Part shown: positions 36,401-48,500 of the stretch, one piece after another
Layout of the letters: every line of letters begins with the position of its first letter
How positions within the stretch are numbered: position 1 is the first letter of the stretch
Source of the DNA: Lycocorax pyrrhopterus obiensis
Lineage: Eukaryota; Chordata; Aves; Passeriformes; Paradisaeidae
NCBI GenBank assembly: GCA_014706295.1
Contig: JACSVZ010000007.1
Location: 53,396,975 to 53,460,974, forward strand
Length of the DNA stretch: 64,000 bases
Direction: 5' to 3'
Translations under genes and position numbers: made by a program
The notes under the pieces: model-generated
The model's database searches: none
What the model was told of the DNA's origin: nothing
Seen by the model: the letters and a program-made list of their open reading frames with translations, nothing else

Positions 36401-39400
36401 CTTGCTTTCTTGTGCACCAACAGGATTTTATCACAAATCACAATTTTTTTATACTTTTAGAATTTTGCCTGCTCAACGCACGAAAGGGGTGACAATTTCC
36501 AGAGTAATAATTACTTGAGAATATTTCTGTTGTGATAAGGGAGCCCTTCGGGGTGTCTACAGAGACAAAAGTCAAAAGAGGTTAATGCATGCCACAGCTG
36601 TGCCATACCCTTCCTCTGGCTCTAGTAAGCCTGGTGGGTTTTTCCACTGAAACAGCGGGGGATTTTCCTATCAGAAGGCAGTTGGTATCAGCAGATCTCC
36701 CAGTTTATCTAGATGTCGCATCTCTTCCAATTTAAATGTTACATCAGTGGTTATTAAGCCTGCCTTGCAAAGAAATAAAACTAAGGAAAACATTCTGGAG
36801 GGTGCTCTGGATTCCATTAAAGGATTGAATTTCTCACTATATTACACTTTTTCCATATGGCTGAAACATGGAGCTGAATACACTCGTATGCTGCTAGTGG
36901 TACAATCCCAGATGGTGACAAATGACCTCATTTCAACAACAACGTATAGATCTTTATGACACCAATCCTCAGCCGTGCTCTTGGGATATTCTCTCCAAAC
37001 AATGAATGACTGGCAGATAACATAATATTTAACTTCTCCCTTCACTTTTGTACACACTTTATGGCTAACGCTGCAGAGCTACTCGTTCCTTAAGTACTCA
37101 GCCTTGTAACAGCGTTCAGATGACACGAGATATTCCCTGAGCTGCCAGCAAAGGATCTCCTTTGGCCCATGAAGGTCAAGTGTGGTGCAGGCAATGTGTC
37201 ACTATCTGTGTGTAAAGATATGCTCTGGCAGGGTAGAAGTGCGCTGATAACGTCTTACCCCTGCTTGGGCCCTTCAGCTGCCTCTTGGGGAAGCGTGAAA
37301 GGCTGCCAAGCTCAAGATGTGCTGCATCCTGCAATTTGGCTTTCCAGAGAAGAACAACCCCTCCCCCCAAACTCACCCACGCAGTTCTTTACCCCAAGAA
37401 GAGGTCATCACACAAAAAGTAGATAGGGGAGAAAAAGACTGCACACTTGACTGTAACTGCAAAAGAGAGAAGTCCAGAGTCCTCTTGAGATGTTGTGTAA
37501 ATGGAAAGCAATCTGGGCTGTCTCCATTTTTTACAGAAAGATCTCTGTGCTTTTGTGGACTTCATGGCCTGCCAGATGGAGACGGCTCCAAGTAACACTG
37601 AGCTCTTATTGCTGCAGAAAACCAAGGAGAACTATAACCCCAAGTACTGCAGGTGTAGGAGGGAGTACTTGCTCAGATGATGATTCATGTCAGCATCTGA
37701 ATAAATAAGGTCAGACAGCCAGAGATTATTCCAGTGAAGGGGAGTTGATTTGTTTGGGGGGCAGAAAGGAGAGGCTGTTTGTTTGTTTCGTATCATTACA
37801 CTGTAACCCTGGCCTACTCTGACTTGTTTTTGGTTTTTTTCCCAAGATTTAGTACTCATTTATTTTAATTAAGACCTCAGTTCAGTAAAACATATAACTG
37901 GGTGTAGCCTACCTGAACTGGAATAGCTGTATCAAAAGCATAAATCGTAATGTTAGCATACACTGTGTAGTCAGCATAATGTAGCCTTTATAAACATATC
38001 TGCAATCTTTTTTAAGTTAGATGTCTCCACTACAGACCATTAAAAGTAAAAAATCACTTGCCTCAAAGGGGTGAAAAAGGATTAATTAGTTAGTGCTCGT
38101 GCAGAACTGTGAAGATACAAATCGTGGGACTGTGTTATTAGTAAGCAAAAGATGCCAACAGGAAGCAGCATTGTTAAAGGCACGAGGACTAACAATGGTT
38201 TTGTTCTCACATTTGTAAATGATTCATCTGCTATTGAAAGGTGTTGGCCTTTCAGCCTAGGAGACTGAAATCCTCTTCATCCCAAAGAGCCTTCATGGGC
38301 TGTGCATACTTTCTCACACTCCCGCACTAGTGTTCCTCACTTAGCTTATAGATGCTAGACAGTAGCCCATTCTCCATAGTCCTTTTATTGCTTGGCCTCT
38401 GCCTCAGCTGCCAAGAGGGGTGCCATTTAGACTCATTGTTATGGTAGCTTTTATGATCTAGACATGGTGTCTAGGATCAGAGACTTCCTAGCAATTTTGC
38501 ATATGCTGCTGCACTGCCATCAGAAGAGAAGAACTCCTAGTAGCCAAAAATGTGGGCAGAATTCAAAGCAATGACCTACAGATGAAAGGCACCCCATCTG
38601 GGCCAGCTAAGCCATCCAGCCCCTGAATGCCAGCTCTTCACTGAATGAAACCGTATTGTGATGTGATGCTCAGAAGGGGAGAAAAAGAAAAAAGAAACAG
38701 TTTTTAAATATCTGTGGATAATGGCTGTCTAGATCTAGGGCTACAGACATTCAAACCTTGCTTACATAATATTTCCATCACGAACCGTTCTCCCACCTAA
38801 CTCTCTACCTCATGCCAAGGTGCTGGAGGGAGGTCTTGTTCTTATTTATGCAGCATGAATATAAAATCGGAGAGGGTGGCAGAAACTTTCCACAGAAAGG
38901 TATGGTGCCTTGGCATGCTGAGGAAAATAGTAGAGCAGGAACAGTTTGTAAATGAGGGGGAAGAGAAGGATTAAAGGAATTGGAATAACGGTATTCAAGT
39001 ATTTCCTCAAAAAACAAGATGACTGCAGTCCTTTAAACCTAAAAACTCCAGGAGAAAAATACAGAGAAAAGCATCTTTTCTCCCTATGTTTGTTATATTG
39101 CTCACTTAAACAAGCAAAATCCTTTTTCACCCCATTGTCCTCAGCTCCTGACACACGTATGACCTCTGTCCTCCTTCCTTGGAAACAGAGGCCAGATGAG
39201 GAAGGTGGTTTTGTCACCTGGAGTTAATTTATGCTGGTCTCTGCTGTGCCGTGCTGCTAATTTGGGGTGGAACCTTTTCAGATGTCGGGATGATAGGAGA
39301 AAGAAAAACGAAGCGGCAGAGTATGTGTGGCGGGTGGCCGAGTCATCCTATCACCACGTATTTGTGTAGTTTCTTTTAGTGCCATCCAATCTTCCCTTCT

Positions 39401-41013
39401 GTCCCTAAATGGCCTGTGTTGAAAATGTCCCTGCTTACAGTTGCTCAACTGGAATGAGGACAAATTGTTTGCAGTGGCCCCCTTCCAAATGCTTGTGCTG
39501 TAACTTTTGTCTTGACTAGTCTCTGGAGATATCTCTAGAGTGAGTTTCCTATGACTCGTTTGTGCTACCCCTAAGTCATGTCAGATTTCCTTCCTCTAGT
39601 CTTTCAACTGTGTAGCAGAAATCTTGTCTAAAACACCCCCTTCACAGAAAAAGCCAGAGCAGGCAGAGGCTTAATACTGTTATGTCACAAGTTCCCCAGT
39701 GAATTAAACGCGAGGGGGTTGGGTCTCGAGGGTGCCCGAGGTTACAAAGTGGTTCTAGCGGGCAAGGAGACCCACAAGCACAAAAGGGATGGCCACACCA
39801 AGCAGGTCTGAGTTATTAAGTCCCGGTGGTGTTAGGACTGCGTTGCCTTCCACACTAAGACATCTTTTGTAGGTAGAAATGCCTGGCCCCTTGGCCCCCC
39901 AGACTGTTTCAGTTCAGCACTGAAGGGGTGGTGAAGGTACTCTTCCCCCTCACATTCACATGTGAATTAGTCCAGGATGACACAGCATCAAAAAAAAAGT
40001 GGGTTAGCAAAGCCTGAAGAACTAAGCCAAGAAAGGAAGGGTTTATAGTTCCAAAAACCATTCGATGAAGTTTTGCACGTAGACTCATTAATAGATGTTA
40101 CAGAAGAAAAGGTTCATTCCTCCCCTGTTAGATGCATGAACTGTTAGACATGTATATATATCAATAATATTTTCCAAGGATAACTAAATTCAAAGGCCAT
40201 TGTCTGCTTATTTTAAATGAATGTTAAATATTAGTTTTTCATTAAGTGTACAGTCTGCTTTTAGAAAAGAAATACAGAGTTAATGCTATGAAATGGCCTC
40301 TTTCAACACTACTAAGGCAGAAAACTAGGCCTGCGTAAAACATCTTCCCTATCCCTTCACACGCTTTGCAGAAGATGATCTGAGAATCCTCAGAGTGAGG
40401 AAGAGTGAAGCCTGGAGATGAGACTGCCATGGTTCCTCATTGAGCCCCTGGGTGTACAAGGGAGCAAATTGCAGGACCATCAGCCCTTCCTGCCTCTTGG
40501 CTGGAAGTAACCAGCTGTCACACAGATCCATTGCCAGTTCCCCAGGGGGACTTTTGCCTGCTTAGATTTCCCAGGGTTCCCAAGTCACAAGGGAGCCCTC
40601 CTAATGCAGCCCCCCTCAAAGCACCTCAGCACTTTTTGCTTTGTGTCACAGGAAATAGGACTGTGGAATAAAAAAAGAACAATGGAGCTTAGTGAAGGCA
40701 TCCCATGGTTCCGATCATGGACTTGTTCACTTTGCACATTGGGTGGTGCATCACATTGCAGTAGCATCTCCTGCTCTGTGACCATTTTCTGGTCTCCTGA
40801 CTCAGCAGAGAGGTAATCTCCACTGCAGGCATATCCCTGTATCTCTGAGATAACATTACCAGCTAGGAGTGGGCAGAGCACAGCCAGCCGAGGCATTCCA
40901 GACACTAGGGGTTGCTCAGTGTCATGAGGCTTAGCAAATACAAGGATTTTGTACAACTTTGCCATTATTCTGGGGACTTAAAATCTTTGTCACTGGCTCT
41001 CTTTATTCATTAC
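33431..41013. other. Long unique non-coding stretch
   Basis: No supported gene. Local points are a motif-rich region at 36285-36610, a low-repeat region at 38020-38250 that looks like possible conserved non-coding DNA, and a tight CpG cluster at 39709-39842. Open frames are short, overlap on both strands and show no domains. Confidence 0.55.
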
Positions 41014-41048
41014 TTTTTTTTCTTTTTTTTTTTTAAATTTTTTTTTAA
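41014..41048. repeat. T-rich low-complexity run
   Basis: Long T-runs broken only by C and AAA. It is simple low-complexity sequence. Confidence 0.9.
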
Positions 41049-42027
41049 CACAACCAGTGTCATACTGTGCCTCTGTCTCCCAGTTAGCCAGCCAAATGAT
41101 TGCTTGCATTGCACCAGGATCTCACAAAACGCTAAGACTACTTTGTTTTTCATCAGCTCTAGAGGGGAAAAACAAACAAGCTGGGCTCATGGTTTATAAT
41201 TGCATATGTAATTACCATTTTAAGACCACTCTTACCAATACAAATTAGCTCACTGCCCTTTGTATCATCTCTGCAGTGCCTCTCAGAGCACACGTAAGCC
41301 ATCTCATTTTTTGTCCATCAAGCAGCCAGATTCCAGTCTCGGATGTGCTGAAAACAGTGTGATGTACCTCTAAAAATGATCTGCTCTGCTTGCAGACACG
41401 GTGACCAGTATTTGGAGCCATGCCTTGACATTCGCTATGCAGTTGGAAGAAGAACCTGTCCAGGCCAATCTTTGGATCCAATCCAGCTGGCAAATATTGT
41501 ATAGCACAGCAAATTTTTGTAGAGTTACTCCTGGTTTGCTTTGTTTTCAGCATCTCAACAGATCCATGGGAAGGGATCTGCTGACACCACGAAGGCAGAG
41601 TCTGCACTTGGCATGATTGGTTTCTTCCATATAAGTAGTAGGGAAGATGAGGAGCATATTGTCAATAAAACTCAGACATTATTTACAATTCAACTTCTAA
41701 AAGCTGCCATAAAGTAGTGAATAGCAATGAGTAAGTCCAAAGCCATTCCACTCTGTTTTGGTTTCTACTTTATGCTCCCAGAGCTCATATTTTCAAAGGG
41801 ACAAAGCAGAGACCCCCAGAGGAGAGGAAGTCTCATTCTAAGAAGCTGTAAAAAGAAATGCATGGCCACAGATCAGGGGACAATTTTATGTCTCACATGT
41901 TTTCTGACCCTATGAAGAGCAGCTTTAAATTGTTGCTCTCCTTGATTTTAGTGGAGGCTGTAGCAGACACCATAGTTTACAAAATAGAGGGTGGGCCTGA
42001 ATCCTGAAAAAGTAGATCCATAACAAA
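41049..42027. other. Non-coding DNA
   Basis: Short open frames overlap on both strands. No known protein or repeat is visible. Confidence 0.5.
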
Positions 42028-42560
42028 ATCTTGGTCACTGAGGCCAGAAGGACCCCTTGCCTACCCTTCTGTCTGTGGCAGGATTGATCTAATTATTCTA
42101 TAACTGTTCCTGCAGATGGGTGTCTGGCCTCGAATAACTCCAACGACAGTGATTGTCCAACAGCTCTTGGCAGCTTGTCCAACTGCCGAACAGTTCTTCT
42201 ACAGTTTTGCCTAATATTTAACCTAAAACTTCCCTTCTGCTTCAGCCAATTATTATTTGTCCCATCTTTGTTGACTAATGAGAATAATTGATCCTTGTCC
42301 TCTTTATAACATTCCTTTATGTCTCCCTTTGTTCTGTTCCCCACACTCTACTTTTGCCTTTAGGCTAAAGGTGCCAAGTTATCTTAACCTTTCCTCTTAG
42401 ATCTGAATGCCAGACATCTTACCATCTTTCCTCCACTCTAAATTCTTCAATTTGTCCATGTTTTTTCATACAGAATTGAATGCAGTTACTCCAGTTATGC
42501 TTTAACCAGTGCCAAGCAGAGCGCAATAATTACTTCAGTAACCTTACTGACCCCATCTAA
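42028..42560 (-). repeat. Ancient CR1-type LINE 3' fragment
   Basis: The order of blocks matches an old amniote CR1 read from the 3' end: 'actgaggccagaaggacccc', then 'ttgcctaatatttaacctaa', then 'ttctgcttcagccaattatt'. These are followed by the 'taaattcttcaatttgtcca' block and the 'agtgccaagcagagcgcaat' block. It is more diverged than the copies at 2563 and 52891, so it is an older insertion. No frame is intact. Confidence 0.72.
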
Positions 42561-45500
42561 TAACAAAGGCAAAATGCAGCATGTAATTAAAATCTAAAAA
42601 AATAACTATTTTTAAAAGCTAATTGCCTTAACAATCAGAACATTCTACAGCTCAGAGAACACACACTAAAGGATTTAAAGGTTATTATTCATTCAAAAAC
42701 CATCTTTTTCAATTACATTCCGTATATTATATTTTGAGTTATGTTCAGTTTTACTCCTATTAGGAATGGTCTGCACTGCATCTCTCACACTCCCTCATCC
42801 TCCTTTTATTTCCTGCAGATTTAACTCCTAGAAGCTCCATGGGGTCCTGTCTATAGTAGGGACGTTCACTAAGGATTCCCCACTGTTTTGAGCCCGCCTC
42901 CAGCTCCACCAGTATGGCACAGCAAAGAACTCCCACTCATGCTTTTGATCTTTTAGGCTATTACTATGTCTTCCAGCTTCACTAATGTCAGTGGAGCAGA
43001 GCCAACAGTGAGGCATTTTTAGAAAGTTTCCTTTGCAGGGACAAAGTATTCATCTCCTTTGCCAAGTCCATGGTGCCCTACCTTGAATCCCCTTCTCTCT
43101 GTGGTCTGGCTGGTTTTCTTTTAAAGGCCCCTCTGTCCTCTTCACATCATCAACATCGTACATGCCCATCACGGTCTGTAACTGCACGTACTCCTGCCTT
43201 TCAATGGATACCTCTTCAGGAATAGGAATCCTTGTTACAACCAGCACAAATTATTCAATACTACTGTCAGTCTGCTGACAACAGCCATTCTTGGAAAATG
43301 GTTACATGAATTTCTGGAATCCCTAAAAATAAACAAATTTGGCTCCATTAACAGGAATGGCAAATTCAGACTGCAAACTCACTTGACTGAGCCAATGTAT
43401 TTAATTAAATTGTTTTGCTGTTACGCTGATAAGCAGAGATATGACTGTTGTTAGTAGACATAATAGTTTCTATTCTTGTTGCCTCGTAGCACCTTAATTA
43501 AATTACAATTGTTCTGTTGGAAAACATGTCTGTGAACACCTCCAGATAGACAACACAGGAGAATATTCCTAGCAGTACAAAAATCAGGAATGTGATACTG
43601 CACGGTAGGACAAAAAAGAATAGGGTTAAGATTGGAGTCGGGAAAATTCAGATTTGACTTAAGAAAAACCCAACTGAGAATCATTGGAATATATAATCTG
43701 GGCATTGGAATATGTCATCTTGATTTTCCTGTACTGTGTTATCTTCTAGTACAAGTTAAATGAACAGCTGACAGGAATGACTTGGGCATAATTGGTCCTA
43801 CTTTGTTATACACCGATGATTGAGGTTCTGTTGAGGACCCTTTCACCTCTATTTTTGTATGGTTATATTTCACTTTAAATTTCTAAAAAAATGAAGTAAA
43901 CTCCTGATCTCATTACACACATCTGAGCCTCTCATATTCTATAAAATCTGTACATTTAAAATAAGACCAGAAATTGGCTTCCAATAATAACATATTGTAA
44001 CATGCCAGCAGTTGCTCCATAACATGGAAAAGAGCAAAGTACCTTGTTGTATAGGTCTTGTCCCTTAAACAGTACATACCAAGCAAAATAAGCACTGCTT
44101 TTTATAGCTAGACCTCATCCAAGCACTTGTGTAAGACCCTCTCATATAGCTAAGTAAAGTAAAACATCCACACATTTCCACCTGGAGAAGAGGTAGCTTT
44201 GGAGGTCTGAATGAAATCAAACAGAAATACCACCTGCAAATTTACAGTGTGCAACTAGGCATTGGTTGGAGTCCAGGCAAACATGAACTTAAAAGACCTT
44301 GTATGTTTGCATGGTTCTTTGGTAGTTAGGTATTTTCTTCCTTCTTTGTTTATTACAGTGTTCTGGATAGAGATTAAATTTAATAGCTCAGTATTTGGTT
44401 TTTTTCCACTTACCTTGAAATAAGATTTGCACACATTTTTGTAGTTAGATTAAAAACTGCCAAGTGGCTTTTTAAACAATTCTCAGAGCTTGCAAAGGAG
44501 TTGTTCATGGCCTCTTATATACAAGTTTGTCCTTGGACCCACATCAGGAACTTATCTCCTCCCATACAAATAAACTTTACCCTCTTTGTCCAGAAGCAGA
44601 AAAGTACTTCTGCTTAAAACATGCCAGGACACAAAATCCCATTGTATTCCACTAGCAAATTCTGCAATAAGATTCAATTTAAAGCCTATTTAGGTTGGTT
44701 AAAGGTTTGCCATCAACTCAGTGAGGTTTGGGACAGGCCCTTAACATACGGGTCTTAAGGACAGGAAAGCCTTCCTATAAACAATAGCTCTTAGGGAAAT
44801 CACTGAGGTCAGCAGAGGCTGGTTGACTTCAGCAGATCACTGAGGTCAGCAGATGCTCAGTGGGAAAAGAATTTTGTGCTGATCCAAAGCTATCAGAGAA
44901 ATAAGAAGGTAGGAAGACTAAAGAGAGTGAGTCCTCCCCACATGTCGTTCACCTGCAGGCTGCCAGCTCTGCAGCGGCTGGAAAAGCCAACCAGAAATGT
45001 TCTTTGGAAGTGACTACAGAGGTCAGCACTCCCACATTGTGTAGAAATGACTGCATGATGTGGTTTTTATTTTTAAAATAAATTTAAAATTCCATCCCCT
45101 AATTCACACAAAAGCTAACAAAATAAGGTGGCTTTTTAATTATGTACAAATCAATATTATAAAAATAATTAAATATTTTCCTTGGCAAGAAAATATCAAA
45201 TACCTCATCTTCATAACATGCTAGTTTTGTATTTACCCAGCGTAAAGTGTCCCACATTACCATAATATGTTAGTAGTATGAAAAATTTTTATCTGCCATG
45301 TCTTAAACAAAGCTTGAGTTGCTGTCTGCAGTGCCCTTAAGCTAAATGTCATAGTCTTCACAAGATTGAAACAAAACACAGAGAGCAGCGAGCAGTAACC
45401 ACATTAAGGTTTAATGCTTATAAACACAGAAGGTTTAACACTTGGCAAGCCAAAATTCCCCTATGACCTGAAGACATGCAGATCATGACCTGAGAATTAA

Positions 45501-48500
45501 GCACTGCGTTAAGCAGTCAAGCTGTCTCCCTAAAGAAAAGACAAAAATAGCCAAAGACTTGCTGAGCCATCGGGTTGGCATATGTCAGGTGAGACCAGGC
45601 CCAATTCAGAGTCGATCTGTAGCCATGTGGGGCCAAGCCTGACCTAGCCCAGCCTTTCTAGGCAGGGCTTCCTAAGAAGAAGGATTTTCAGAGGCACTCA
45701 ACACCCATTGTCCCCACTGACCCCCAGGGAAGAGGAGCACCTAAGCTATCGTGCAACCATGTCTCAACAGAAAGCTTCCGGTATTAGCTGGAGGGAGAGA
45801 GAAAAAGTGAAATTACTTTCCCCTGTGTATTCCTAACCATGAAGATGCCCTCTTGGTTGCCCTGTCTCCCTTCAAGGCCTTTGCCTAAAAGCAATTTCCA
45901 CAGTCTTGAAAAGCCTGGGGATAAAGGGGGAAAGAGAAGGAAGTGGGGAAAGTAAAATGTGAAACAAAGGTTTTGAACTAAAAGCCTAAAGATATATAGG
46001 TCAGCCTTTGTTTAAAAAAAAAAAGGAAAAAAAAGGTCTGCAAGGCAGAGAAGTTGATTTGGGAAAGATGAAGGTCAGCAGAGCAATAGCTCCAAACATC
46101 AGAGATGAAGAGGAGGAATGTAGCAACAAGAAGGGAGTGTTAAAAAGCTGCCTGGGGGAGCTTGAAAGAGATGTTTGGCATGCTCAAAACACTCTTATTT
46201 TGCCATAGTAGATCTGCTTGTGCCAAATTCCCACACAGAAAAATCTCAGGGACATGAGACTGACCTGGGTATCATGGTTTTACTTCTTTCGCTTTCTTCA
46301 CTGCAAGCTGTGTTTAGCTTGTAAATACACAAGTGTTCTATTCTCAAGTATTTATTGCATTCCTTACAAGATATTTTTGAGAGTTGATCAATATGAAGCT
46401 TATTCATGAAGTTACTATACAATTCCTACTGGATTAAAATTGGACATTTCTCCATATGTTGGTAAATTGCCAAATGCAGTTACAAGTAACACTCAGTTGT
46501 AATAAAGTTTTATTGAGGGTCCTAAGGTGCTCATTATAGAGAGATGTATATATATATGTGTGTGCATGTGTTAAATTAGGAAACAAAAGAATCCCATGCT
46601 GCATAAAACCTAATCAAAAGGCAGAATTTCCAATCTGGAGGAAATATTGTTATTTCAACATTCATTTTCATCCAAAAACAGGCCAAGAAATCAAAATATC
46701 AATGAAATAAATTGGTGGAGCTCAAATAGCAGAAAAATTTAGGTTTGAAAATGACTATAGACAAAATGCTGTTGTTTCCAATTAAAAATATAATTGTCCC
46801 AGGCTGAAAAGTCCTGGAATACAATTCTCTGCTCACATGGCTAGAAATCAGGACTATTCTGCTAGAAATCCATGAAGTTACATTGGTGGAAACCTTCACA
46901 CGGGTAATAAAAAATACACAGAATTACAAGCATTCGATAAAGCCAAGTGCTTTGGAAAGCTTTACGCTTTCAAGCTTCAGGGCATAAAGCAACCTAGGAA
47001 CAAGGAGGAAATTTCATGGCTCATCCCCATGGCTGTGACAGTGGAGGCCGGGCAGTCACACTGCATCACCAGGACTGTGGGGAGCACGTCTGCTCAGCAG
47101 AAATGCAGGAACATCCATATTCTCTTTTGTTTAGCAAATGCTGGGATTATGGCACACACTGGACATGGGCTAGTGAATATGTCTTGTGAATGGCAGCATC
47201 CAAACTGTCTGCTGGGCTTCACAGGCAGCTGAGAGACAACAGGAGGAGGCAGCAGCCGGCTCTGCAGTGGGAAATACTGGCTGTCAGAAGCAGCCAGGCA
47301 AGATCTGGCAAAGCACTCCCGAGGAAAGTGGAGACAAGCTGTCTGCCCGGCTCTCTGAATGCAGAAGTTTTGGACCCGTGAGCAAAGAAACTCTCTTCAG
47401 ATGCTTGACTCCTCTCCAGAGTTCAGGAAATTAGAATTTAGATATATTCATTGTGAGGGATGCAAGGTGTCGCACCATTCTGCTACCAAGTGCTCCTTTT
47501 GCTGAAGACAACTCAAAACTACTCTTCCTGTTTGGGTGTTTCCAGTTTGTTTCTTTAAACAAGATTCTTTCAAAAGGCCATATCCCTCAGGCCACAAGGT
47601 CATCTTTAGCCATCTGCTTAATTTTTCTGAGAAACCTGATACCAACCCTTTTTGAAAGGTGTCACTTTGGGAAAAAAAAATACGTGGACATTCCCACACA
47701 AAGCTCATTCTATAGAGGACCTGGGGACAGTTCAAGCTCTGGAAAAGGCAGGAGTCTTATCTGCATCACCAGAGAGTCAATACCAGCAAAATTTCCAGCT
47801 GACTTCTGATAAAAAAAGCAGAAATTGAAGACAAGTGCTACTGCCATGTCTCCTAAGAGTGAAGACAAGTGTGTAACATTTGCACCACCAGCTCTGAAGG
47901 TGGTCTCCATGTCTGAAGCAGCAAAATTACAGTGATGGGAAGCTCTGGTCTGGTTACCATCAGGCTTCAAGTCTATCATGCAATAAATATTTTAAACTCC
48001 ATAAAGTTCACAGCTGAGCATCCAAATTCAGGATATTCATTTGTCCCAAATCTAGTCAGTTGAACCTCTGAACATGACTACAGCTGCTGTTTGTAGAGGA
48101 TTGTTAGGAAGAGAGAGAAGACCCTTTGGAGTACCTTGTCTGCAGGCACTTATTGACTGTTCAGCACTTCTTAAAAGTTGAGATCACCATCTGGTTGTAT
48201 GTAATATGGTAGTGCTCTAAGGATTAGACCACAAGGTAAAAAAACAGACTTGAGGAAATTAATGTCCCGATTTTAAATTTGAGACTTTTAGAGGTATTCA
48301 AAAGAGTTTAAACCCAATTGCAAGAGAAGAAAAACTGTTTTTTTCCAGAGAAACTATAATCACAGTCCAGAAAAGAATGCAGAATATACTGAACCAAGAG
48401 TTTTATAGATAACTTCAGAATTAAGCTGAAAAAAGCAGGTTGATTTGTCCCCAGCCATTTATATTTAGCTGGAGGTAAATCACTTCAAATACAAACTCAG

